Shown here one piece after another: positions 56,852 through 64,000 of a DNA stretch of 64,000 nt. Under the pieces are notes generated by a model. That model was not told the DNA's origin and made no database searches. It saw only the letters and a program-made list of their open reading frames with translations. This stretch comes from Nocardia arizonensis. GTDB taxonomy: Bacteria > Actinomycetota > Actinomycetes > Mycobacteriales > Mycobacteriaceae. The position numbers and the translations under genes are program-made. Where the stretch lies: contig NZ_LGYZ01000057.1 of NCBI RefSeq assembly GCF_001310275.1, forward strand, positions 124,001 to 188,000, read 5' to 3'. Numbering within the stretch: position 1 is the first letter of the stretch; each line of letters starts with the position of its first letter.

Positions 56852-57949
56852 ATGTCAGTCCGTGTAGCTCACGTCGGCACCGGCAATGTCGGTCGGTTGG
56901 CGCTGGCCGGCATCCTCACCCACCCCGAACTCGAACTGACCGGCGTGTGCGTCTCGACCGAGTCCAAGGTGGGCAAGGACGCGGGTGAACTGGCCGGACT
57001 CGACATCGCGACCGGCATCACCGCCGTCGGCGACCTCGACGCGGTCCTGGCCACCCGCCCCGACTGCGTCGTCTACTGCGCCATGGGCGATACCCGTCTG
57101 CACGAGGCGCTCGAGGACTGTCGCCGCATACTCGAAGCGGGCGTCGATATCGTCGGTTCGGCTCCCGGACTGTTGCAGTACCCGTGGAAGGTCTTGCCGC
57201 ACAAGTATTTCGCGGCCATCGAGGAGGCCGCCGAGCGCGGCGGCGCGAGCGTGTTCATCACCGGCGTCGACCCGGGATTCGCCAACGACCTCATCCCGCT
57301 GGCCTTCGCCGGTACCTGTCACCGCGTGGAGCAGGTGCGCTGTATGGAGATCGCCGACTACGCCACCTACGACGGCTCCACCGTCATGTTCGACGTGATG
57401 GGCTTCGGCAGGCCCATGGACGAGGTGCCGATGCTGTTGCAGCCGGGCGTGCTCGGCATCGCCTGGGGCACAACCATCCGCCAGCTCGCGGCCGGACTCG
57501 GCATCGAGGTAGACGAGATCGTGGACAGCTACGAACGGGTGCCCGCCACCGAGGCGTTCGATATCGCGGTCGGCACGGTGCCGGTCGGCGGCGTGGCCGC
57601 GCTGCGCTTCGAGATTCGCGGCATGGTCGCCGGGCATCCGGCAATCGTGATCGAGCACGTGACCCGGCTGCGCGAGGATCTGTGCCCCGACTGGCCGCGG
57701 CCCGCGCAGGCAGGCGGCTCCTACCGGGTCGAGATCGTCGGTGAGCCCTCCTACACCGTCGACATCTGCCCGACCAGTCGGGCAGGCGATCACAACCACG
57801 CCGCCATCGTCGCCGCGGCGGGCCGCATAGTGAACGCGGTGCCCGTCGTCGTCGCGGCGCCACCGGGTATCCGCACCACCCTGGATCTGCCACTGGTCAC
57901 CGGCAAGGGCGTCTACGCACCGCCCGCCACCGCGCGGCCGGTCGCCTGA
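56852..57949 (+). CDS. Dihydrodipicolinate reductase-like / amine-dehydrogenase-like NAD(P)H oxidoreductase
   Basis: The 365-residue protein has an N-terminal Rossmann motif (VAHVGTGNVGRLALAGIL) and a C-terminal domain of the DapB-like fold (VEQVRCMEIADYATYDGSTV; AFDIAVGTVPVGGVAALRFE). It fits the mycobacterial family of DapB-like oxidoreductases of unknown substrate, some related to 2,4-diaminopentanoate dehydrogenase. ATG 56852 follows CAGGAG. It is divergent from the FabG3-like gene across a KstR-type operator and behind two hairpins, so co-regulation is likely. Confidence 0.85.
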   Translation: MSVRVAHVGTGNVGRLALAGILTHPELELTGVCVSTESKVGKDAGELAGLDIATGITAVGDLDAVLATRPDCVVYCAMGDTRLHEALEDCRRILEAGVDIVGSAPGLLQYPWKVLPHKYFAAIEEAAERGGASVFITGVDPGFANDLIPLAFAGTCHRVEQVRCMEIADYATYDGSTVMFDVMGFGRPMDEVPMLLQPGVLGIAWGTTIRQLAAGLGIEVDEIVDSYERVPATEAFDIAVGTVPVGGVAALRFEIRGMVAGHPAIVIEHVTRLREDLCPDWPRPAQAGGSYRVEIVGEPSYTVDICPTSRAGDHNHAAIVAAAGRIVNAVPVVVAAPPGIRTTLDLPLVTGKGVYAPPATARPVA

Positions 57950-57984
57950 CGCCGTCGGGCACGACGGGCGAGCCGGACGCCATT

Positions 57985-58018
57985 CGATCGGTCGCCGCGC
58001 CGCAGCGGCGACCGATCG
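57985..58018. terminator. Bidirectional terminator between convergent genes
   Basis: CGATCGGTCGCCGC and GCGGCGACCGATCG form a perfect 14-bp stem with a 6-nt loop, 36 nt after the DapB-like gene and 50 nt before the stop of the convergent acyl-CoA synthetase. Confidence 0.8.
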
Positions 58019-58067
58019 CTACCCGCGGCCGCCGGTGCGCGCGCCGCGCGAGCGGATCGGGCTTTCG

Positions 58068-59741
58068 TCACGGCGCGGCGTCACCGACGGTGTCCTCGGC
58101 GTAGGTCTGCAACTGCCGCCGCAGCAGTTTGCCGGTGGCATTGCGCGGCAGTTCGTCCAGGAAGATCACATCGCGGGGGACCTTGTGCCGTGCCAGGTTG
58201 GCCTTGACGTAGTCGCGGATCTCCTGTGGGTCGCGGGCCGCGTCCCGCGCCGGGACGATGAACGCGCGCAGGCGTTTGCCGAAATCGCGGTCGTCCACGC
58301 CGATGACCGCCGCCTCCAGGACATCGGGCCGGTCGACCAGCAGGTTCTCGACTTCCAGCGGATAGACGTTCTCGCCGCCGGAGACGATCATCTCGTCGTC
58401 GCGGCCGTCGATGAACAGGCGGCCCTCCCGGTCGAAATGACCGACGTCGCCGCTGGACATCAGACCGTCCACCATCTCCTTGGTGCGCCCGTCGGTGTAT
58501 CCGGCGAAACTGAGTCCGCTCGATACGAATATGGTGCCGACCACACCGGGGGTGGTGATCTTGCGGCGCTGCTCGTCGTAGATGGCGACCCGGCAGCCCA
58601 CCGGCGGGCGGCCCACCGTGCCGGGCGCCTCGCGCATGTCCTGCGGGGTGGCGACCGCCGCCACCGCGACCTCGGTCGAGGCGTACAGGTTGTAGAGCAC
58701 ATCGCCGAACACCTCGGCGGTACGGCGGCTAAGATCCGGGGACACCGAGGAGCCCGCGGCGAACAGGACCCGCAGCGAGGAGGTGTCGTAGCGCGAGAGC
58801 ACCTGTTCGCCGAGATCGATGATGCGCTGCAACATGGTCGGCACCACAACCAGTGTGGCGGCGCGGTATTCGGCGACCGTGGCCAATGTGCGTTCGGGAT
58901 CGAAGCGGCGTTGCCGGAAGACCACCGTATTGCCGAGTCCGAGTCCGAGGGTGAACTGCGACAGGCCGGTCCCGTGGAAGATCGGGGCGGCCATGACCAT
59001 GACGTCGTTGCGCGGCAACGGGATCCGGTCGAGGAATTGTGCCGATTGCAGAGGGGATACCTTGTCGCGCGGTGCGCCCTTTGGTGTTCCGGTGGTGCCG
59101 CTGGTGAGGATGACGATGCCGCCGGGACGGGCGGGTGCGGGCACCGGCGCGGAGGCGTTCGCGTCGACCAGCGCGTCGACGGTCGGCATGTTCGGGTCGA
59201 CGTCGTGTTCGGCGTCGACCCAGGTGAGGATGCGCGGCACGGTTTCGGGAACGGCCGCGAGCAGGCCGAGGAACTCGCTGTCGAGCAGGATCGCGCCGAC
59301 CTTCTCCCGGGCGGCGACATCGGCGAGTTGCGGTGCGGCGAAACCGGTGTTCATCAGCACCACTCGCGCGCCGAGTTTGCCCGCCGCCAGCAGGGTCAGC
59401 ACCATGCCGCGGTGGTCGCGGCACAGTGCCGCGATCACCGCGCCCGGTCCGATGCCGCGGGCGGCCAGACCGCGCGCCAGTGCGTTGGATCGAGCGTCCA
59501 GTTGGTCGAAGGTCAGCGGTCCACGTTCATCGATGATCGCGCGGGCCGATCCGAAGCGGCGCGCACCGTGCGCGAGCACCGTGACGAAGGGGCCGTACAC
59601 CTCCGCGTCGCGCATCGTGCGCAGCGTCTCACCCGGCCGCCAAGGCTCGATCATGCCGCGTTTGCCGAGGACGCCGACGGCCGCGACGGCATCTGTCACC
59701 GATCGCAGCGCCAGGAACGGGGTCCGTGTTGTCATCTTCAC
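58068..59741 (-). CDS. Acyl-CoA synthetase (FadD-type, ANL superfamily)
   Basis: The 557-residue enzyme activates a carboxylic acid to an adenylate and then the CoA thioester. Motifs are the P-loop IVILTSGTTGTPKGAPRDKV, an A5-like YNLYASTEVAV, SSGDVGHFDREGRLFIDGRD and the C-terminal lysine in PRNATGKLLRRQL. It resembles the FadD2 type of mycobacteria. The substrate is unknown, perhaps a fatty or steroid side-chain acid. GTG 59741 is preferred because GGAGG lies 6 nt upstream; ATG 59735 is 12 nt away. It is divergent from the DUF6285 operon across a 184-bp AT-richer promoter region. Confidence 0.92.
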   Translation of the reverse strand: MKMTTRTPFLALRSVTDAVAAVGVLGKRGMIEPWRPGETLRTMRDAEVYGPFVTVLAHGARRFGSARAIIDERGPLTFDQLDARSNALARGLAARGIGPGAVIAALCRDHRGMVLTLLAAGKLGARVVLMNTGFAAPQLADVAAREKVGAILLDSEFLGLLAAVPETVPRILTWVDAEHDVDPNMPTVDALVDANASAPVPAPARPGGIVILTSGTTGTPKGAPRDKVSPLQSAQFLDRIPLPRNDVMVMAAPIFHGTGLSQFTLGLGLGNTVVFRQRRFDPERTLATVAEYRAATLVVVPTMLQRIIDLGEQVLSRYDTSSLRVLFAAGSSVSPDLSRRTAEVFGDVLYNLYASTEVAVAAVATPQDMREAPGTVGRPPVGCRVAIYDEQRRKITTPGVVGTIFVSSGLSFAGYTDGRTKEMVDGLMSSGDVGHFDREGRLFIDGRDDEMIVSGGENVYPLEVENLLVDRPDVLEAAVIGVDDRDFGKRLRAFIVPARDAARDPQEIRDYVKANLARHKVPRDVIFLDELPRNATGKLLRRQLQTYAEDTVGDAAP

Positions 59742-59925
59742 CGAAAACCTCCGGTCGAGTCGGGCGCGGGTCCGGTCCGGTCGCCTCGGCGACGGTTACG
59801 CGGATCCGACTACCCGGAAGGGTATAGCATACTGAGAATTGGCGTTAACATATTGTGGCAAGCCGTCGGACGGACTCCGCTGGGCGGGGTGACGGCGCCG
59901 ATGATGTCGCCGAGAGGGCCCGATC
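59742..59925. promoter_or_regulatory. Divergent promoter region for FadD and the DUF6285 operon
   Basis: An AT-rich patch at 59820-59856 (containing GTATAGCATAC and GTTAACATATT) lies between the divergent genes. GTAT-AGC-ATAC at 59822-59832 is a small palindrome. No longer operator is apparent, and the regulator is unknown. Confidence 0.4.
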
Positions 59926-60222
59926 ATGTCGCAGAACCGACCGTCAGCACCGGAGTTGCTCACGGCGCTGGCCGAACTGCTCGAACAGACACTGCTGCCG
60001 CAACTCCCCGAGGGCGCGCGGCATTCGGCGCGCGTCGGGGCGAATATCGCGCGCATCCTGCGGCGCGAATGGGAGGCGCTGCCGGTGACGGCGTACGGCG
60101 CGCGGACCGATCCCGACGACGACGGCGACCTCGATCCCGAGACCTGGCTCGCCCTCGCCGATCAGGTCCGCCGCGATCTCGCCGTGGCCAAACCCGGCTA
60201 CGACGCGTGGGAGAACGAGTGA
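59926..60222 (+). CDS. DUF6285-like small protein
   Basis: The 98-residue helical protein has PSAPELLTALAELLEQTLLP, GARHSARVGANIARILRREW and a C-terminal acidic segment ending GYDAWENE. I assign it to DUF6285 by memory of actinobacterial operons in which such a protein precedes a phosphotransferase-family protein. The function is unknown. The ATG follows GAGAGG, and its stop overlaps the start of the next gene. Confidence 0.75.
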   Translation: MSQNRPSAPELLTALAELLEQTLLPQLPEGARHSARVGANIARILRREWEALPVTAYGARTDPDDDGDLDPETWLALADQVRRDLAVAKPGYDAWENE

Positions 60223-61223
60223 TGTCCGCCGAATTCGCCGCCGGTATGTCGCGCTTCCTCACCGCGGAATGCGGCCGCGGGGTCGAGATCGGCGCGGTCA
60301 CCCCGCTGTCGGCGGGCGCGCGACGGCGCAATATCGCCTTCGACGCCGATCTCGGTGACCGGACGCTGGCGCTGGTCGCCACGATCGTGCCCGCCGATGT
60401 CGAACTCGTCCCCATCGACGTGGAGGCGGAGATCCGTGAATTGGTGCGGCACAACGGTGTACCCACCCCGCGGGTGATCGCCTGCTGCACCGATCGCGAA
60501 CCGCTCGGCGCGCCGTTCCTGGTGTCCGAGCGCGTCGAGGGCGAGACCGTGCCGCGCCGCGTGCTTCGCCTGATCGAGGCCGAGGGCATCGCCGAGCGGG
60601 TCGCCGACCAGGTGGCCGAGGCGATGGCGCACCTGCACGCCATCGACCCGGCGTCGGCTCCGCGACGCCTGCCGGGAGCACTCGACGGCGACCCGGCCCG
60701 GGCGCTGCTCGAGGAGGTCCGCGGCGGGGCCGAGACGCTGCTGTGGGACCGCCCGGTGGTGCGCCACGCGCTGCGCGCGCTCGAACGCGGCATTCCCGAT
60801 CCGCCGCCGCGGCGCGCGATCGTGCACAGCGATCTGCGGGTCGGCAATATCGTCGTCGGCCCCGACGGCCTGCGGTCGGTGCTGGACTGGGAAGGCGCCC
60901 AGCGCCACGGTGACCCCATGCGCGATGTCGCCTGGCCCATGTTGCGGATGTGGCGATTCGGCGCGGACGCCCGCGAATTCGGCGGGCTGGTGGACCGTGC
61001 CCGGTTCGTTGCCGCCTACGAGCGCGCGGGCGGCGTTTTCGACCTCGACCGATTCCGCTGGTGGAAGACGGCGTCGACCCTTGCCTGGGGCGTACTGCTG
61101 GCCGGTCAGGCGGCCTCCTACAGCAAGGGCGACACTCGCGATATCGTCATGGCCGCGAGCGGCCGCCGGGTGTCGGAAATCGAATGGGATCTGCTCATGC
61201 AGATCCGACCGACCGTGTCATAG
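60222..61223 (+). CDS. Phosphotransferase-family (APH-fold, ACAD10/11-type) protein
   Basis: The 333-residue protein kinase-like enzyme has the phosphotransferase catalytic loop IVHSDLRVGNIVVGPDG near residue 204 and the metal-binding Asp in VLDWEGAQRHGDPMRD. In ACAD10/ACAD11 systems such kinases phosphorylate a 4-hydroxyacyl-CoA so that the acyl-CoA dehydrogenase partner can dehydrate or isomerise it. The neighbouring acyl-CoA dehydrogenase supports this role. It overlaps the DUF6285 stop (TGATG) and ends 8 bp before the next gene. Confidence 0.88.
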   Translation: MSAEFAAGMSRFLTAECGRGVEIGAVTPLSAGARRRNIAFDADLGDRTLALVATIVPADVELVPIDVEAEIRELVRHNGVPTPRVIACCTDREPLGAPFLVSERVEGETVPRRVLRLIEAEGIAERVADQVAEAMAHLHAIDPASAPRRLPGALDGDPARALLEEVRGGAETLLWDRPVVRHALRALERGIPDPPPRRAIVHSDLRVGNIVVGPDGLRSVLDWEGAQRHGDPMRDVAWPMLRMWRFGADAREFGGLVDRARFVAAYERAGGVFDLDRFRWWKTASTLAWGVLLAGQAASYSKGDTRDIVMAASGRRVSEIEWDLLMQIRPTVS

Positions 61224-61231
61224 GAGTGTCC

Positions 61232-62497
61232 GTGGACTTCGAATTACCCGCCGATCTGGTCGCCTATCTCGGCGAGCTGGACGATTTCATCGAACGCGAG
61301 ATCCGGCCCCTCGAACAGGCCGACGACAATATCCGGTTCTTCGACCACCGGCGTGAGGACGCGCGCACGGACTGGGAGCGCGGCGGCCTGCCGAATGCCG
61401 AATGGGAGGAACTGCTGGCCGAATCGCGGCGGCGCGCGGACGCGGCGGGCCATCTGCGTTATCCATTGCCCGCCGAATACGGCGGCCGGGACGGCACGAA
61501 TCTCGGCATGGCGGTGATCCGGGAACATCTGGCGCGGCGCGGACTCGGCCTGCACTGCGATCTCCAGAACGAACACGCGATCGTCGGCAACAATGTCGGG
61601 CTGTTGCTGATGCTGGAATACGGCTCGCCTGCCCAGCGCGCGGAATGGCTCGAGGATCTGGCCGCGGGTCGGCGAATGTTCGCCTTCGGCATCACCGAAC
61701 CCGCGCACGGGTCGGATGCCACGCATATGGAGACCGTCGCGGTCCGCGACGGCGACGACTGGGTCATCAACGGGGAGAAGACCTGGAATACCGGAATCCA
61801 TGTCGCCGCGGCCGATCTCATCTTCGCCCGGACCGCAGGGAACCCCGGCGACAGCGCGGGCATCACCGCGTTCCTGGTCCCGACCGACGCGCCGGGATTC
61901 CGGGTCGAGGAATATCTGTGGACCTTCAACATGCCGACCGACCACGCCCGGATATCGCTCACCGACGTGCGCGTGCCCGACTCCGCGGTATTCGGAGAGG
62001 TCGGGCGCGGACTCGCCGTCGTCCAGCATTTCTTCAACGAGAACCGCATAAGGCAGGCGGCGTCCAGTCTCGGCGCCGCGCAGTTCTGTATCGATCAGGC
62101 CGTCGCCTACGCCAAGACGCGTAAACCGTTCGGGGTGCCGCTGTCTCGGAATCAGGCGATCCAGTTCCCATTGGTGGAATTGCACACCCAATGCGAGATG
62201 CTGCGGACCCTGATCCACAAGACCGCGTGGTCGATGGACCGCTACGGCACCTTCTCGGCCTCCGAACAGGTGTCGATGTGCAATTACTGGGCGAATCGGC
62301 TGTGCTGCGAGGCCGCCGATCGCGCCATGCAGGTCTTCGGCGGACTCGGCTATTCCCGGCACGTGCCCTTCGAACACATCTACCGTCACCACCGGCGCTA
62401 CCGGATCACCGAGGGCGCCGAGGAGATCCAGATGCGCCGGGTCGCGGGATATCTGTTCGGATTCATGGATCGCGCCAACCCCAAGGGCGTGGGCTGA
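61232..62497 (+). CDS. Acyl-CoA dehydrogenase
   Basis: The 421-residue flavoprotein has the ACAD features FAFGITEPAHGSDATHMETV near residue 150 (flavin loop), VINGEKTWNTGIHVAAADLI, the Arg/Gln helix RKPFGVPLSRNQAIQFPLVE and the C-terminal AMQVFGGLGYSRHVPFEHIY then RITEGAEEIQMRR. It dehydrogenates an acyl-CoA and passes electrons to ETF. With the kinase upstream it resembles the two halves of ACAD10/ACAD11, so 4-hydroxyacyl-CoA catabolism is plausible. GTG 61232 is chosen because GGAG lies 5 nt upstream. Confidence 0.93.
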   Translation: MDFELPADLVAYLGELDDFIEREIRPLEQADDNIRFFDHRREDARTDWERGGLPNAEWEELLAESRRRADAAGHLRYPLPAEYGGRDGTNLGMAVIREHLARRGLGLHCDLQNEHAIVGNNVGLLLMLEYGSPAQRAEWLEDLAAGRRMFAFGITEPAHGSDATHMETVAVRDGDDWVINGEKTWNTGIHVAAADLIFARTAGNPGDSAGITAFLVPTDAPGFRVEEYLWTFNMPTDHARISLTDVRVPDSAVFGEVGRGLAVVQHFFNENRIRQAASSLGAAQFCIDQAVAYAKTRKPFGVPLSRNQAIQFPLVELHTQCEMLRTLIHKTAWSMDRYGTFSASEQVSMCNYWANRLCCEAADRAMQVFGGLGYSRHVPFEHIYRHHRRYRITEGAEEIQMRRVAGYLFGFMDRANPKGVG

Positions 62498-62517
62498 TCG
62501 CCGAACCGGCCGATCGC

Positions 62518-62543
62518 GCCGTCCCCGGGGGAGCGGGGACGGC
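62518..62543. terminator. Terminator between acyl-CoA dehydrogenase and DoxX genes
   Basis: GCCGTCCCC and GGGGACGGC form a 9-bp perfect stem with an 8-nt loop between convergent genes, 21 bp after the acyl-CoA dehydrogenase stop. Confidence 0.7.
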
Positions 62544-62555
62544 CTCGACAAGGGA

Positions 62556-62975
62556 CTAGATCGAATCGCGGCGCACCTTGCGCGCCGCGAGCACCATCGG
62601 GATCTGGAACGGGAGCCGGGCCACCGCGGCGGCCTTGAGCGGCGCGGGCATCTGCTCGTTGCGCACCCAGTCGACGGCCATCTGGATATTGGCCGGGTAG
62701 ACGGCGATGAACAGCCATTCCGCGAGTCTGCCGCCGAGACGGCGGGTCGACGGCCGCAGCAGTGCGGCGGCGACCACCAGTTCGGCCACACCGGAACCGT
62801 GCGTGTAGAGCCGCGGGCTGCCGGGCAGTTGGCGCGGGATCACCGAATCGAATGCCTTGGGGGCGACGAAGTGCATGACGCCGACGCCGATGAGCATCGC
62901 GGCGAGGCGTCGGGCGGTCTTCGCGGTGCCCGCCGCGCCGGGCGCCACGCTGTCGCTGTCTTTCTTCTGGCCCAC
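62556..62975 (-). CDS. DoxX-family membrane protein
   Basis: The 139-residue protein has four hydrophobic segments with the DoxX pattern: AAMLIGVGVMHFVAPKAFDS, GVAELVVAAALLRPSTRRLG and LFIAVYPANIQMAVDWV. DoxX proteins are small quinol-linked membrane proteins, in mycobacteria associated with oxidative-stress defence; here the exact role is unknown. It is convergent with the acyl-CoA dehydrogenase operon. Confidence 0.85.
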   Translation of the reverse strand: MGQKKDSDSVAPGAAGTAKTARRLAAMLIGVGVMHFVAPKAFDSVIPRQLPGSPRLYTHGSGVAELVVAAALLRPSTRRLGGRLAEWLFIAVYPANIQMAVDWVRNEQMPAPLKAAAVARLPFQIPMVLAARKVRRDSI

Positions 62976-63047
62976 GTCGGTGGCCTCCTCGTACTCCGAT
63001 ATCGGATAGAAAATGTGAACGCGGCCTAACTTAGTCGGCGGGTCGGC

Positions 63048-64000
63048 TCAGCGCGAGCGCGGTGACGCGAGCTCGACGACGTCGGGGCCGGGCGGGTCGG
63101 CGTACAGGGCGTCGATGAGTCCGGCGTAGCGGCGGGTGATGACGGTGCGGCGCAGCGACATCTTGGGGGTGAGTTCGGGATCGCCCGGCTCCCAGACGTG
63201 GTCGAGAATGGTGAAGCGTTTGATCTGTTCGGGGCGCGAGACCGTGGCATTGCCCGCGCGGACCGCCTCGGCGACGAGTTCGCGAATGCGGGGGCGGGCG
63301 GCCAGGAGCGCGACATCCGCGGCGACGACGCCATTGGCCTCGGCGTCGGCGGCGATGGCGGCGATGTCGAGGGTGATCAGGGCGGTGAGATAGGCGCGCG
63401 TGTCGCCGACGGCCATGACGTGGCCGATGAGGAACGAAGTCGCCTTGATCGCGTTCTCGATGGCGCCCGGGGCGATGTTCTTGCCCGAATCATTGATCAG
63501 CATCTCGGATTTGCGGCCGATGATGCGCAGGTTGCCGTCGCGATCGACGGTGCCGAGATCGCCGGTGTGCAGCCAATCGGAGTTGCCGAAGGCGGATTCG
63601 GTGCGGCGCGGGTCGTTGTGGTAACCGCGCATGACCATCGGTCCGCGCACCAGGATCTCCCCGTCGGCGGCGAGTTCGACCTCCGCGCCGCGAATCGGTT
63701 TGCCGACCGACCCGAGCGCCGGATTGGGGTTGGTTGTGGTCGTGCTGACCCCCGCCGCCTCCGACAGACCCCACACCTCCGTGAGCGGAATTCCGAGCCC
63801 GTGGAAGAACCGCAGCGTCCGCACCGGAATGGGGGCCGCGCCGGATGCGGCGAAACGCAGTTCGTCCAAACCGATTCGGCGACGGATGCGCGACAGCACC
63901 AGCAGATCGGCGACCCGGTGACGCAGGCGCAGCGCGGTAGCGGGCCGCTGCCCGGCCATCTCCGTGCCCGCGCGCTCGTCGGCCACGCGCAGCGCCCAGC
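63048..64000 (-). CDS. Long-chain acyl-CoA synthetase, cut by the window end (partial)
   Basis: The minus-strand frame stays open to the right edge (in-frame residues before GTG 63986 read WALR), so only the C-terminal 317 residues are visible. Adenylate motifs are RFAASGAAPIPVRTLRFFHG, IPLTEVWGLSEAAGVSTTTT and SDWLHTGDLGTVDRDGNLRI, with IGRKSEMLINDSGKNIAPG and the closing LTPKMSLRRTVI. It resembles long-chain FadD15-type ligases of mycobacteria. The substrate is probably a long-chain fatty acid. Confidence 0.9.
   Translation of the reverse strand, partial: WALRVADERAGTEMAGQRPATALRLRHRVADLLVLSRIRRRIGLDELRFAASGAAPIPVRTLRFFHGLGIPLTEVWGLSEAAGVSTTTTNPNPALGSVGKPIRGAEVELAADGEILVRGPMVMRGYHNDPRRTESAFGNSDWLHTGDLGTVDRDGNLRIIGRKSEMLINDSGKNIAPGAIENAIKATSFLIGHVMAVGDTRAYLTALITLDIAAIAADAEANGVVAADVALLAARPRIRELVAEAVRAGNATVSRPEQIKRFTILDHVWEPGDPELTPKMSLRRTVITRRYAGLIDALYADPPGPDVVELASPRSR

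Overview
The window is 64 kb of very GC-rich, densely coding chromosome. Its gene families point to a mycolic-acid actinomycete, most likely Nocardia or a close relative: RbpA, a Lnt-type apolipoprotein N-acyltransferase, TldD/TldE, FadD and FabG3-like lipid enzymes, deazaflavin/PPOX proteins, many GTG starts and many leaderless genes (TANNNT box, 6-7 nt, then GTG or ATG). This is inferred from gene content only. I saw no phage genes, insertion sequence, rRNA, tRNA or CRISPR array.

Layout. 1-4.6 kb: the 3' end of an unknown gene, a cobalamin riboswitch and cobN, then a small secreted protein. 4.7-9.8 kb: a GT87-type membrane glycosyltransferase, divergent from a four-gene betaine/choline-type (OpuC/ProU) ABC importer. 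9.8-10.8 kb: a decayed stretch with frameshifted and truncated coding relics around one small membrane protein. 10.8-18.9 kb: an XRE regulator divergent from a methionine aminopeptidase with two palindromic operators, a VOC/PadR divergent pair, a PPOX protein, a DUF4333-like protein, the tldE-tldD pair, a TetR regulator and a TSUP permease. 18.9-27.3 kb: a NarL-type histidine kinase and response regulator separated by an antisense DUF4132-type gene, then fxsA, an amidohydrolase and lnt.

27.3-43.4 kb is the most distinctive part. It encodes a single 4566-residue nonribosomal peptide synthetase (C-A-T four times, then TE). A 74-residue protein of unknown function follows, translationally coupled to the NRPS on one side and to a DrrA/DrrB-type ABC exporter on the other. 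The first adenylation domain carries the EntF-type serine code; the other three resemble each other and have unassigned codes. This unit lies between lnt and rbpA, which are near neighbours in Mycobacterium tuberculosis. The polyprenol-phosphate-mannose synthase normally linked to lnt is absent from the gap.

43.5-55.1 kb: rbpA divergent from a small zinc-finger-like protein, an unknown membrane protein, a GT9 glycosyltransferase, a PhnB-like VOC protein, an HdeD-like protein, guanine deaminase coupled to an ABM-domain membrane protein, an aminotransferase divergent from an HxlR/SCP2 regulator with paired operators, and msrB-msrA. A 36-bp perfect palindrome, a probable 18-residue hydrophobic peptide gene and a membrane desaturase follow, with two gene-poor gaps of about 530 and 730 bp.

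55.9-64 kb is lipid or steroid metabolism: a FabG3-like hydroxysteroid dehydrogenase with an exact KstR-type box and a 28-bp palindrome upstream, a dihydrodipicolinate-reductase-like enzyme behind a structured leader, an acyl-CoA synthetase divergent from a DUF6285/phosphotransferase/acyl-CoA dehydrogenase operon, a DoxX-like protein, and a second acyl-CoA synthetase cut by the window end. These genes look like one acyl-CoA activation and oxidation neighbourhood.
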